Part shown: positions 1 through 8,691 of the stretch, piece by piece
How positions within the stretch are numbered: position 1 is the stretch's first letter
How the letters are laid out: every line of letters starts with the position of its first letter
DNA from: Neotabrizicola shimadae
GTDB lineage: Bacteria > Pseudomonadota > Alphaproteobacteria > Rhodobacterales > Rhodobacteraceae
Direction: 5' to 3'
DNA length: 64,000 nucleotides
Assembly (NCBI RefSeq): GCF_019623905.1
Contig: NZ_CP069370.1
Location: 3,769,001-3,833,000, forward strand
Notes under the pieces: generated by a model
What the model saw: the letters and a program-made list of their open reading frames with translations, nothing else
Told to the model about the DNA's origin: nothing
Databases searched by the model: none
Translations under genes and position numbers: made by a program

Positions 1-2
1 GC

Positions 3-3000
3 CCCGGCGCCGCCATCCAGCCAATCATCGGATCGCGCACCGCCTGAAAGGCTCAGATCGGCACGGTAGACTCGGTTGTTGGCCACCCAGGTCAGCGAAT
101 CCCCTTCCGCATCAAAGCGGATGTCACCCACCAGCGAGAACGTGGTGTCGAATCCCAGCGCACGACCGCTGGTGGGATCGGTGATTTCGTCGGCGTCGTT
201 GCCCAGGGTGGAAATCCGGGTAATCTTGCCGGTCGGGATGTCCAGCAGGAAGATATCCGCGCGTCCGTTGCCATCGCCGGCATCCAGTGAGTCGTCTGCG
301 CTGACAAAGGCCAAGGTGCGGCCGTCGGGCGAAAACACTCCGCCCCAGCTGGCCTTGCGATCCTCCGGGCTGGTGCTGCCCTGCGAGATGCGGGTGACCT
401 CTCCGGTCACGCTGTCCCACAGATACACCGACGTCGGCAGGTGGTCGCGGTAGACGGCGGCAAGGTTGTTGTTGTAGGCGGCCGGGTTTCCGGTGGCCAC
501 CGCATTCGTCGCCGTCGAGGTGAACAGCACATAGCGTCCGTCGTCGGACACATCGTTGAGGGTGGTCTTGCCGTTCAGTTCTCCGCCGTCGGTGGTCTGC
601 ATCCTTGCGCGCAAGACGCCCGTCACGCCGTCGCGAAGCTCGATCCATCCGGCGGCGAAAAGATAGGTTGCCCCCTCCTCGGGGGCTTGCACGGCCACGA
701 CATGCCCGGCTGCCGCCACCTTGATCCCGAAGCCATAGCCAAGATCGACCGTCCCGCTGCCATCGCTGGCCGACACATGCACGCGGTTGCCGCTGACAAA
801 GGCCACCGCACTGCCATCAGTCGACATGTCCAGCTGCGTGGCGCCGCCGATCCTGGTGCCGGACGCGGTGACATTGATCTGCGTCCAGGTCGTGCCGTCG
901 CGGACATAGATGTCGTTCAGGCCGTTCGTATCCCCGGCCGAAAGCGTTGCGGGTGTCAGAACGGCGATCAGCGTGGATTGCGCCGTCGCTGCGGCCTCGA
1001 TCACCGAAGGCGGCCAGGACGAGGTCAGCCCGGTGATGGCATCGGATGCGCCAAGCAGGTTCAGCGCGTCGAAATCCGGCGCCCCGTCATAGACATTCGA
1101 CAGGCGGGTGCAATTCGCCCCAAGCAGTGTCGAGAAATCAGGGAACACCACGGCCGTGCGTTCGAACAGCAGTTGCTGCGTCCCGCCGTTGGCCGTGCCG
1201 ACCAGCAGGCTGCCCAGCAGCACGCTGCCTTCGCCGGCCGACGTGGGGAGCCCGCGACGCAACGGGTCGGCGCCAGAGGTGGTTACGGCCACGCCGACCG
1301 AATGCACCGAGCGCGGACTGGAATCGCCCCAGCCATGATCGGTCAGCACGTCGTTGCCTGCGCCGCCGCGCAGGGTGTCGTTGCCGCCGCCGCCTTCGAT
1401 CGTGTCGTCGCCGCCTTCGCCGTCAAGCCAGTTGTCGCCGTTCGCGCCGGTGATCAGGCTGGACCCGTCGCCGCCTGCCACCCGCACGAAATGCTCGGTC
1501 TGTGTGTTGTTCCGCAGCGTCAGATCGACAACGGTGATCTGCTCGACCGCACCCTGCACGGTCAGGTTGCCGGTCGTCGTGACCTGATCGGTGCCGCCGC
1601 CCGCGTCCTCGACCACGGTGAAGGACCCAAAGCCCAGCATATAGCTGTCGTCGTCCTCGCCGCCGATCAGCGTGGCATTGCCCGAGGTGGCGCGCAGCGT
1701 GTCCCGGCCCAGCCCGCCTTGCAGCAGGTCGATCCCGCCGCCGCCGTCCAACTGATCGTCCCCGGCATCGCCCGACAGCGTGTCATTGCCACGTCCGCCG
1801 TTCAGGACATCGGCATCGGCGCCGCCGGTCAGGGAATCGTCGCCGCCCCCACCCATCAGCGTATCGGCTCCGACGCCACCCGACAGCGTGTCGGCGCCCG
1901 CCCCGCCGTCGATCAGATCAGCCCCGGCCGAGCCCTGGATGGAATCCTGCCCCGCCCCGCCATAGATCGCATCGCCGGTTTCGCTGCCCCAGACGGTGTC
2001 GTCGCCCTCGCCGCCGAACACCTGGTCGCCGCCTGCCGTGGTCGCGATCGCCACCTCGTAATCGGCCAGGATCAGGTCGTTGCCCAGACCGCCCTGGATC
2101 GTGTCGGCCCCGCCGCCACCGATCAGCGTGTCATTGCCCGCGCCGCCATCCAGCATGTCGGCATCCAGCGTCGCGGACCAGACCGGCGCACCGCTGGCCA
2201 GAACCGCATGGCCACGCACCAGGTCATCGCCGTTGCCGCCAAACAGGCTGTCTCCGCCGCGCGCTCCAGTGATGCTGTCGTTGCCCTCGTCTCCATAGAC
2301 CGTGTCTCTGCCGGTCGTGTTGTTGGCCAGCAGCGCCGTCGGATCGGCCGTCCCGATGGCATCGTCCCCGTCGCCGCCATAGATCAGGTCCGCTCCCTCG
2401 GCGCCGTCCAGGCTGTCATTGCCGCCTTCGCCGTGGATCGTGTCGTTGCCGCCCAGGCCATTGATCAGGTTGGCAAGGATATTGGACTTGATCAGGTTCG
2501 CGGTGTCGCTGCCATAGAAGCGGCCGGCCGAACCGATCAGGTAGATCACTTCGACCGCAGCGGCGACCGCCAGCGAATAGTCCACCGCGACGCGCAGCGT
2601 GTCGAACCCGCCGCCCGCATATTCGAAGATCACATCGCCGCTGCGGACCTGTTCATAGAGGTCGTTGCCCGTGCCGCCGTACATATGGGCATTGCCGCCG
2701 CCGGTCTGTTCAGACCCCTTCAGCGTGTCGTCACCTTCCAGCGCGTAAAGCGTGGAAAAACCCGCATTGGTGCGGATCACGTTGTTCTGCGCGTTGCCGG
2801 TTGCGGTAAGCGCGCCGGTGCCCAGAAGCTCCAGCCCTTCGACATGGTTTGTCAGCGTATAGGACACGTCCGAACGCACGATGTCGAACCCGCCGCCCGC
2901 GGACTCGACCACCTCGTCGATGATCGCGCCAGAGCGGCCCGCGCGCAGGTTCTCGATCTCGTCGTCAAGAGAGTAGCGGATGTAGTACACATCGTCGCCA

Positions 3001-3773
3001 ACCCCGCCTTCCAGCCGGTCCAGGCTGTTGCCGCCAAGCAGCGTATCGTTGCCTTCGCCGCCGTACAGCGTGTCGCGCCCGGCGCCGCCGTTCATCAGAT
3101 CGTTGCCAAGGCCGCCGTACAGATCGTCGTTCTGCGTCTCGGTGGCGGCGAGCGCGGCCTCGGTCAGCGCCGATTTCAGCAGGTCCGTGAACCAGCCAAA
3201 GGCAAAGTCCCGCAGGAACGCGAAACCGGCCGACAACCCGCCTGTCAGAATGGCGTGCAGGAACTCCAGCCCGGCCTTCACATAGCCGATGATCTCCTCG
3301 TTCTCGCGCAGGAAGGCTTCGACGTCCTGGGCCGCCGTCCCCGATCCGGGCGGCATGGCCAGATCCAGCTCGGCCGTGTCACCGAAAATGGTATCGTCGC
3401 CTTCTCCCCCGAAGAGATCGTCACCACCCCCGCCACCCACGAGGACATCGTTGCCCTGGTCGCCATGGATTTCGTCGAACCAGCCGTCCGTGCCACCGAA
3501 CACCGTATCGTTGCCGGTTCCACCGCGCAGCAGGTCTGTACTGTTGCCCCCCAGAACCCAGTCATCGCCGCCACCGGCGTCGATGCTGTCGGCTTGGTCG
3601 GTGCCAAAGTAGTTTTCGTTGATGTCGGAAAGGTCGCCGACCACGACCCAGTTGCGGGGCAGATTGAAGAAGATCGCCCCAAGCTCGAACAGCAAGCCCG
3701 GGGTTCTGACGATCCTTCCTTCAAGCAGGGCACTGTTTGACTCGACACTCGTCTGGTTTTCTTCGTCCGACAA
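3..3773 (-). CDS. Giant RTX (calcium-binding nonapeptide repeat) protein with an embedded PD40-like beta-propeller; C-terminus beyond the window
   Basis: Seen: an uninterrupted minus-strand frame of 1257 codons that runs off the window's left edge. Residues about 50-800 carry some 35 glycine/aspartate nonapeptides of the form GGxGxDxLx, e.g. GGRGNDTLSGDAGDDQLDGG, in blocks separated by non-repeat stretches. One such stretch near residues 135-200 lacks repeats and looks helical. About residues 900-1230 lack RTX repeats and instead show TolB/WD40-type strands such as SPDGRTLAFVSADDS and LFTSTATN; RTX repeats resume at the window edge (DDWLDGGAG). Known: RTX proteins bind Ca2+ outside the cell and leave by type I secretion. 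Inferred: secreted adhesin, surface or enzyme-like protein; no protease motif is visible. No signal peptide, as expected for type I export, and no type I secretion genes lie nearby. A stop codon directly precedes the TTG at 3773, chosen because an AGGG lies 7 nt before it; no in-frame ATG is near. Confidence 0.85.
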   Translation of the reverse strand, partial: MSDEENQTSVESNSALLEGRIVRTPGLLFELGAIFFNLPRNWVVVGDLSDINENYFGTDQADSIDAGGGDDWVLGGNSTDLLRGGTGNDTVFGGTDGWFDEIHGDQGNDVLVGGGGGDDLFGGEGDDTIFGDTAELDLAMPPGSGTAAQDVEAFLRENEEIIGYVKAGLEFLHAILTGGLSAGFAFLRDFAFGWFTDLLKSALTEAALAATETQNDDLYGGLGNDLMNGGAGRDTLYGGEGNDTLLGGNSLDRLEGGVGDDVYYIRYSLDDEIENLRAGRSGAIIDEVVESAGGGFDIVRSDVSYTLTNHVEGLELLGTGALTATGNAQNNVIRTNAGFSTLYALEGDDTLKGSEQTGGGNAHMYGGTGNDLYEQVRSGDVIFEYAGGGFDTLRVAVDYSLAVAAAVEVIYLIGSAGRFYGSDTANLIKSNILANLINGLGGNDTIHGEGGNDSLDGAEGADLIYGGDGDDAIGTADPTALLANNTTGRDTVYGDEGNDSITGARGGDSLFGGNGDDLVRGHAVLASGAPVWSATLDADMLDGGAGNDTLIGGGGADTIQGGLGNDLILADYEVAIATTAGGDQVFGGEGDDTVWGSETGDAIYGGAGQDSIQGSAGADLIDGGAGADTLSGGVGADTLMGGGGDDSLTGGADADVLNGGRGNDTLSGDAGDDQLDGGGGIDLLQGGLGRDTLRATSGNATLIGGEDDDSYMLGFGSFTVVEDAGGGTDQVTTTGNLTVQGAVEQITVVDLTLRNNTQTEHFVRVAGGDGSSLITGANGDNWLDGEGGDDTIEGGGGNDTLRGGAGNDVLTDHGWGDSSPRSVHSVGVAVTTSGADPLRRGLPTSAGEGSVLLGSLLVGTANGGTQQLLFERTAVVFPDFSTLLGANCTRLSNVYDGAPDFDALNLLGASDAITGLTSSWPPSVIEAAATAQSTLIAVLTPATLSAGDTNGLNDIYVRDGTTWTQINVTASGTRIGGATQLDMSTDGSAVAFVSGNRVHVSASDGSGTVDLGYGFGIKVAAAGHVVAVQAPEEGATYLFAAGWIELRDGVTGVLRARMQTTDGGELNGKTTLNDVSDDGRYVLFTSTATNAVATGNPAAYNNNLAAVYRDHLPTSVYLWDSVTGEVTRISQGSTSPEDRKASWGGVFSPDGRTLAFVSADDSLDAGDGNGRADIFLLDIPTGKITRISTLGNDADEITDPTSGRALGFDTTFSLVGDIRFDAEGDSLTWVANNRVYRADLSLSGGARSDDWLDGGAG

Positions 3774-4276
3774 GAAGGCACCCTAATTGAACAGATTGAC
3801 CGTTTGGCATGGAAGCGCGGGCAACCTGTCACGCCCGACTCCGGGCTTGCAAGCAGATCTCCGGGGCGTAGAGAGATTTCCCCGTTCGACCGTTGGGCGA
3901 GCCAACCTTGGGTAGGCGTCATGCCATTCTGATGGTTCCCCGGCGGCCCCGTTTCACTCCAAGTGCCTGTTTATTGGGCAATCCTTCGGCGTTGGCGGAT
4001 CGTCCGGTGGCGAACACCCCGGCATTAGCCCCGGGTGACTCGAGGCCCACCGATCAGTCGGCACGAAATGCTGCGGCCCGTCCGATCGCGACTTCCGACC
4101 GATTGCCGCGGCCTGTCGCGCAGGGGCTGGATGCCGCCCGGACTGCGGGCTGATGCTGCGCTGCAACATCGGCGGACCATTCTCGACCTCAGACCGTCAT
4201 TTCAGACAAGGTTGCAGCTAAGTGGCCGTCGGGGGCTGGATTTCGGTGTCCAGTTCAGGACACTCTGAAATTGCGG
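3774..4276. other. Intergenic region between the RTX gene and the RND operon (about 500 bp)
   Basis: The two flanking genes diverge, so this stretch should hold both promoters. I see no credible coding frame: short open frames on both strands lack ribosome-binding sites and recognisable protein character. No tRNA or other RNA fold is recognised. The only clear structure is an inverted repeat at 4246-4263, listed separately. No regulator gene of the TetR or MarR type, which often sits next to RND pumps, is present here. Confidence 0.6.
4246..4263. promoter_or_regulatory. Inverted repeat GTGTCC-N6-GGACAC upstream of the RND operon (candidate operator)
   Basis: Seen: a perfect 6-bp inverted repeat with a 6-bp spacer, framed by TTTC at 4241-4244 and GAAA at 4267-4270, which lengthens the symmetry. 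It ends 13 nt before ATG 4277 and 70 nt before the alternative ATG 4334. Inferred: a repressor-binding site for the efflux operon. If the gene starts at 4334, the repeat would lie near the promoter, which makes more regulatory sense. Confidence 0.4.
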
Positions 4277-5515
4277 ATGCGACATGTGTTCAATCAGGGC
4301 ACGAGGTCCCTGCGAGTTTGGAGTTCGTCCCGGATGCTGCGGTGGCTTTTGGTCTGTGCGTTCATCGGTGCTGCGGGAGCTGCCGGCTATTTCGGCTATG
4401 TCGAGTTCGAGCACCGGCGCCAGGCGGCAAAGTCGGTTCCGGCCGCGCCGAAGCCGGTTGAGGTCAGTTACGTCGAGGCGGCGCCCGAAGACCTGGCCGT
4501 CACGATGCAGTTCGTCGCTCAGACGCAAAGTTCGCAGTCGGTTCAGATCAATGCGCGGGTCGAGGGCTTCCTGGACAGCCGCAAATACGTCGAGGGTCAG
4601 CTGGTCCGCGCGGGCGACGTGCTGTTCCAGATGGATCCGAAACCGTTCGAGGTTGCACTGCAGCAGGCAGAGGCCGCGGTTCGTGCGCAGGAGGCCGCCT
4701 TGACGGTGGCCCAGGAAACTCTGGCGCGGATCGAACCGCTGGCCGCCGCCAACGCGGTGTCGAAAAAGGATCTGGACGATGCGCGCGGCGCCGTGGATCG
4801 GGCTTTGGCCAATGTGGACGAGGCAAAAGCGGGCGTCGCTCAGGCAGAGCTGAACCTGTCCTACACGACGATCCGCTCGCCCGTCACGGGCATGGCGGAC
4901 AAGGCCTTGCAGCAGGACGGGACCTACATCAGCTTTTCCAATTCCGCCCTGACGACAGTATCGCTGGTTTCGCCCATGTGGGTGAACTTCTCCGTGTCAG
5001 AGTACCAGCTGACGGACTGGCGCCGCGAGACGCAGCAAGGCACGCTGAAGCCCCCGGCCAACGGCGAGTTTTCGTTCAAGCTCCTGCTGCCGGATGGCTC
5101 GCCGTTTCCGAATGGCGGCGTGGTGACATTCGAGGCGCCGTCCTTCGATGCCACCACGGGCACGTTTCAGGTGCGCGGCACGTTCGAGAACCCCGATGGC
5201 GTGATGAAGCCCTACCAGTATGTGACGGCTCTCGTGTCCGGCTTTGTCCGACCCCAAGCGATCGTGGTGCCCCAGCGCGCCGTGCACCAGTCGCAGACCG
5301 GCCATTTCGTCTGGGTGATCGACGCAAGCAACAAGTCGCAGCTGCGGCCTGTCGAGGTCGGGGAGTGGCAGGGCACGGGATGGATCATCTCGAAGGGGCT
5401 GGCCAAGGGTGACAAGGTGGTGGTGGACGGTCTGATCATGCAGCCGAACACCGTGGTTGATCCAAAACCCATGACGAAGGACTCGTCGGCAGGCACCGAA
5501 AGTCAGGGCAACTGA
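4277..5515 (+). CDS. RND efflux periplasmic adaptor (membrane fusion protein, AcrA/MexA family)
   Basis: Role: the periplasmic adaptor that joins an inner-membrane RND pump to an outer-membrane channel. Seen: an N-terminal membrane anchor (LLVCAFIGAAGAAGYFGY), a lipoyl/barrel half (INARVEGFLDSRKYVEGQ), a helical hairpin rich in Ala/Glu/Gln (about residues 115-180), the second lipoyl half (TIRSPVTGMADKAL), then a beta-barrel and membrane-proximal domain. The length is normal for the family. The stop overlaps the pump gene as TGATG. Start choice is uncertain: TTG 4271, ATG 4277 and ATG 4334 are in frame. Only 4334 has a nearby GGAG (10 nt upstream), and it begins right at the membrane anchor (MLRWLLVCAF), so it may be the true start. 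Confidence 0.9.
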   Translation: MRHVFNQGTRSLRVWSSSRMLRWLLVCAFIGAAGAAGYFGYVEFEHRRQAAKSVPAAPKPVEVSYVEAAPEDLAVTMQFVAQTQSSQSVQINARVEGFLDSRKYVEGQLVRAGDVLFQMDPKPFEVALQQAEAAVRAQEAALTVAQETLARIEPLAAANAVSKKDLDDARGAVDRALANVDEAKAGVAQAELNLSYTTIRSPVTGMADKALQQDGTYISFSNSALTTVSLVSPMWVNFSVSEYQLTDWRRETQQGTLKPPANGEFSFKLLLPDGSPFPNGGVVTFEAPSFDATTGTFQVRGTFENPDGVMKPYQYVTALVSGFVRPQAIVVPQRAVHQSQTGHFVWVIDASNKSQLRPVEVGEWQGTGWIISKGLAKGDKVVVDGLIMQPNTVVDPKPMTKDSSAGTESQGN

Positions 5516-8500
5516 TGCTTTCCGCCTTCTTCATCCGACGCCCGATCTTCTCGACCGTTCTGGCGCTCATCATCGTGCTGATCGGCGGGATCAGCACGAC
5601 GGGGCTCCCCGTCGAGCAGTACCCTGCAATCTCGCCCGTGCAGATCAACGTCACGACCGTGTACTACGGCGCAGATGCCGAAACGGTCGCGGAATCGGTC
5701 GCGGCGCCGATCGAAGCGCAGATCAACGGCGTCGAGAACATGCTGTACATGACCTCGACCAGTTCGGCTTCGGGGCAGATGTCGATCTCGGTCTATTTCG
5801 ATGCGACCGTCGATCCGGATATCGCCCAGGTACTGGTGCAGAACCGTGTCGATCTGGCCTTGCCAAGGCTTCCGAAGCCGGTCGCCGCCTATGGCGTGTC
5901 GGTCCAGCAGGTGTCGTCCAGCGTGATGATGCTGGTCGCGATCACGGCCGAAGACGGGCTTCTGCCGCTGACCTATGTGACCGACTATGCCAACGTGATC
6001 GTTCTCGACGCGATCCAGAAGGTCAATGGCGCCGGTCAGGCTTCCATGTTCGGCGATCCGAACCAGGCGATGCGCGTCTGGCTGAATCCCGCGCGCATGG
6101 CGTCGCTTGGGGTGACGGCAACCGATGTGTCCAACGCCATTGCCCTTCAGAACCAGTTGGTCGGCGCCGGCGAAATCGGCGCGCCCCCTGGCGGAACCGA
6201 CGTCCAGCAGACCTTTCCGATGACGGTCGAACAGCAGCTGACCGAACCGGAACAATATGATGACCTGATCCTTCGCGCCGACGAAAAGAATGGCGCGGCC
6301 ATCCTGCGCCTGGGCGATGTGGCGCGGACCGAACTGGGTTTCGAACAGTACCTGTCGAACAACACCCTGAACGGAGAGCTTGCCGCCCTCGTCGTGGTCT
6401 ACCAGCAGCCGGGGGCGAACGGCATCGAGGTGTCCAACAACGTCCGCGCCACGCTCGAAAGCCTGAAGGCGAATTTCCCTCCGGGTCTGAACTACGTCAT
6501 CGCGCTGGACACGACCGACTTCGTCCGCCTTTCGATCCGCGACGTCATCAACACGCTTTTCGTCGCGCTCGGCCTTGTGATGGTCGTGATGTACCTGTTC
6601 CTGCAAAGCCTGCGTGCCACCGCGGTGGCCGCGGCGGCGATTGTCATCTCGATCGTCGGCACCTTCGCCGGAATGCTGGCCCTGGGGTTTTCGATCAACC
6701 TGCTCACGCTGTTCGGTCTGGTGCTTGCCATCGGCCTTGTCGTGGACGACGCGATCGTGGTGATCGAGAACGCGACGCGCAACATCGAGGAAAGCGGCGC
6801 CAGCCCAAGCGACTCGGTGATTAAGGCGATGGGCGAGGTCACAGGCCCCGTTGTCGCGACGGTGCTCGTCCTGTGTTCGGTGTTCATTCCGGCCGCGTTC
6901 ATCGGCGGCCCGACCGGTGCGCTGTACCAGCAGTTTGCCATCACCATCGCGGTCTCGGTCACCATATCGGGCATCGTCGCCCTGTCGATCACGCCGTCCA
7001 TGGCGGCCCTTCTGCTGCGGCCGGGGGCGGGCGCGACGCGCGGTCCCTTCGCGCTGTTCAACCGGGCTTTCAAGGCGATGGAGCGCGGCTACGGTCGGCT
7101 GATCGGCTGGGTCATCAAACTGTGGTACGTGGCACTGGTCGCCTTTGCCGCAATCGTCTGGGCGGCATGGTCCTTGTTCCAGGTCCTGCCAACCAGCTTT
7201 GTCCCCATGGAAGACCAGGGCTTTGTCCTGGCGGCCTTCGGTCTGCCCGATTCAGCCAGCCTTGGCCGCACGGACGAGGTCGGGGATCAGGTCGATGCCA
7301 TCTTCGCCAAGGACCCGGCGGTAGAATACCGCGTCGGCGTGACCGGCTACAGCCTTGTCGACAGCCAGTATCTCCAGAACTTCGGAACATATTGGGTCAA
7401 GCTCAAGGACTTTGACCAACGCACGACACCGGACCTTGATGCGAACAGCGTGATCGCCCGCTTCATGGAACAGTCGCGGTCCTTCACCAAGGCCATGGCG
7501 ATTGCCGTCAGCCCACCGGCAATCCCGGGATTTGGCACGCAGTCGGGCTTCAACTTCTGGATTCAGGCGACGGGCACGCAAACGCCTGCCGATCTGGAAA
7601 AGGTCACGACCGACTTCATCGCCGAGGCCCGCAAACGGCCGGAAATCACCGGCCTCAGCTCGACCTTCCGCGCGTCGGGGCAGCAGCTCAAGCTTGACAT
7701 CGACCGCGACAAGGTCGCGCTTCTGGGCGTGGACATGGACGAGGTGTACCAGACGCTGCAGATCCAGTTCGGCTCGGCCTCGGTCAGCCAGTTCACGGAA
7801 ATGAGCCGGGTCTGGAATGTGATCGTGCAGGCCGATGCCCCCTATCGGGATGCCCCCTCCGCGCTCGAGAACCTCTATGTCCGAAACCGCAACGGGGCGA
7901 TGGTGCCGCTGAACACCTTCATCAGCACGCGCTACGAGGCCGGCCCGACGCTGGTTCCGCATTTCGACGGCTTCCCCGCCGCGCAGATCACCGGCCAGTC
8001 TCCGCCCGGCTACAGTTCGGGTCAGTCCATCGCGGCCATGCAAGAGGTCGCGACAACCGCCCTGCCGCAGGGATACACCTATGGCTGGTCCGGCCTTGCC
8101 TATTCGCAGACGACCGCGGGAAACACTTCGGCGCTGGCCTTCGGTCTGGGGATGCTTCTGGTGTTCCTGATCCTGGCGGCGCAGTATGAATCCTGGTCGC
8201 TTCCGGCCGCCGTCATGACGGCCGTGCCCTTTGGCGTCTTCGGTGCCCTGGTCGCCACCTGGCTGCGCGGGCTCGACAACGACGTCTATTTCCAGATCGG
8301 CCTTCTGCTGATGGTGGGGCTGGCGGCCAAGAACGGCATCCTGATCGTCGAGTTCGCGGTCGAACGCTGGAAGGCGGGGCGCAGCCTGAAAGAGGCCGCG
8401 GTCGAGGCTGGCGAGCTTCGGTTGCGCCCGATCATCATGACCTCGCTTGCCTTCATCTTCGGCGTGCTGCCGCTGGCAACAGCGACGGGGGCCGGGGCAA

Positions 8501-8691
8501 ATGCCCGTCATTCGATCGGCACGGGCATCATCGGCGGCATGATCGGCGCGTCGAGCCTGGCTCTTCTGTTTGTCCCGATGTTCTTCTGGATGTTCGAATC
8601 GATGCGAAAGCGCTCCCCCGCGGCAGGGCAAGGCAGCACGGCAGCCGAAACTGCCTCCGACCAAGTCAGGACAGGCGACCGGACCGAATGA
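5515..8691 (+). CDS. RND multidrug efflux pump, inner-membrane subunit (HAE1 family, AcrB/MexB-like)
   Basis: Role: proton-driven trimeric exporter of hydrophobic compounds from the periplasm or membrane to the outside, working with the adaptor upstream and the outer-membrane protein downstream. Seen: 1058 residues, the usual length. The N-terminus FFIRRPIFSTVLALIIVL is the typical first helix, followed by the porter motif GLPVEQYPAISP. The fourth-helix proton relay GLVLAIGLVVDDAIVVIENA has the two adjacent aspartates (about residues 410-411). The second half repeats the twelve-helix plan, with GLAAKNGILIVEFA near residue 940, carrying the usual lysine. The ATG overlaps the adaptor stop (TGATG) and its own stop overlaps the next ATG, so the three genes are translationally coupled. 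Substrate cannot be told from sequence. Confidence 0.95.
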   Translation: MLSAFFIRRPIFSTVLALIIVLIGGISTTGLPVEQYPAISPVQINVTTVYYGADAETVAESVAAPIEAQINGVENMLYMTSTSSASGQMSISVYFDATVDPDIAQVLVQNRVDLALPRLPKPVAAYGVSVQQVSSSVMMLVAITAEDGLLPLTYVTDYANVIVLDAIQKVNGAGQASMFGDPNQAMRVWLNPARMASLGVTATDVSNAIALQNQLVGAGEIGAPPGGTDVQQTFPMTVEQQLTEPEQYDDLILRADEKNGAAILRLGDVARTELGFEQYLSNNTLNGELAALVVVYQQPGANGIEVSNNVRATLESLKANFPPGLNYVIALDTTDFVRLSIRDVINTLFVALGLVMVVMYLFLQSLRATAVAAAAIVISIVGTFAGMLALGFSINLLTLFGLVLAIGLVVDDAIVVIENATRNIEESGASPSDSVIKAMGEVTGPVVATVLVLCSVFIPAAFIGGPTGALYQQFAITIAVSVTISGIVALSITPSMAALLLRPGAGATRGPFALFNRAFKAMERGYGRLIGWVIKLWYVALVAFAAIVWAAWSLFQVLPTSFVPMEDQGFVLAAFGLPDSASLGRTDEVGDQVDAIFAKDPAVEYRVGVTGYSLVDSQYLQNFGTYWVKLKDFDQRTTPDLDANSVIARFMEQSRSFTKAMAIAVSPPAIPGFGTQSGFNFWIQATGTQTPADLEKVTTDFIAEARKRPEITGLSSTFRASGQQLKLDIDRDKVALLGVDMDEVYQTLQIQFGSASVSQFTEMSRVWNVIVQADAPYRDAPSALENLYVRNRNGAMVPLNTFISTRYEAGPTLVPHFDGFPAAQITGQSPPGYSSGQSIAAMQEVATTALPQGYTYGWSGLAYSQTTAGNTSALAFGLGMLLVFLILAAQYESWSLPAAVMTAVPFGVFGALVATWLRGLDNDVYFQIGLLLMVGLAAKNGILIVEFAVERWKAGRSLKEAAVEAGELRLRPIIMTSLAFIFGVLPLATATGAGANARHSIGTGIIGGMIGASSLALLFVPMFFWMFESMRKRSPAAGQGSTAAETASDQVRTGDRTE

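Noticed and set aside
441-3740. A 1099-codon open frame on the plus strand opposite the RTX gene
   Set aside because: It is the antisense reading of RTX repeats: low-complexity, Val/Ala/Arg-rich, with no ribosome site or domain. The minus frame shows clear RTX motifs.
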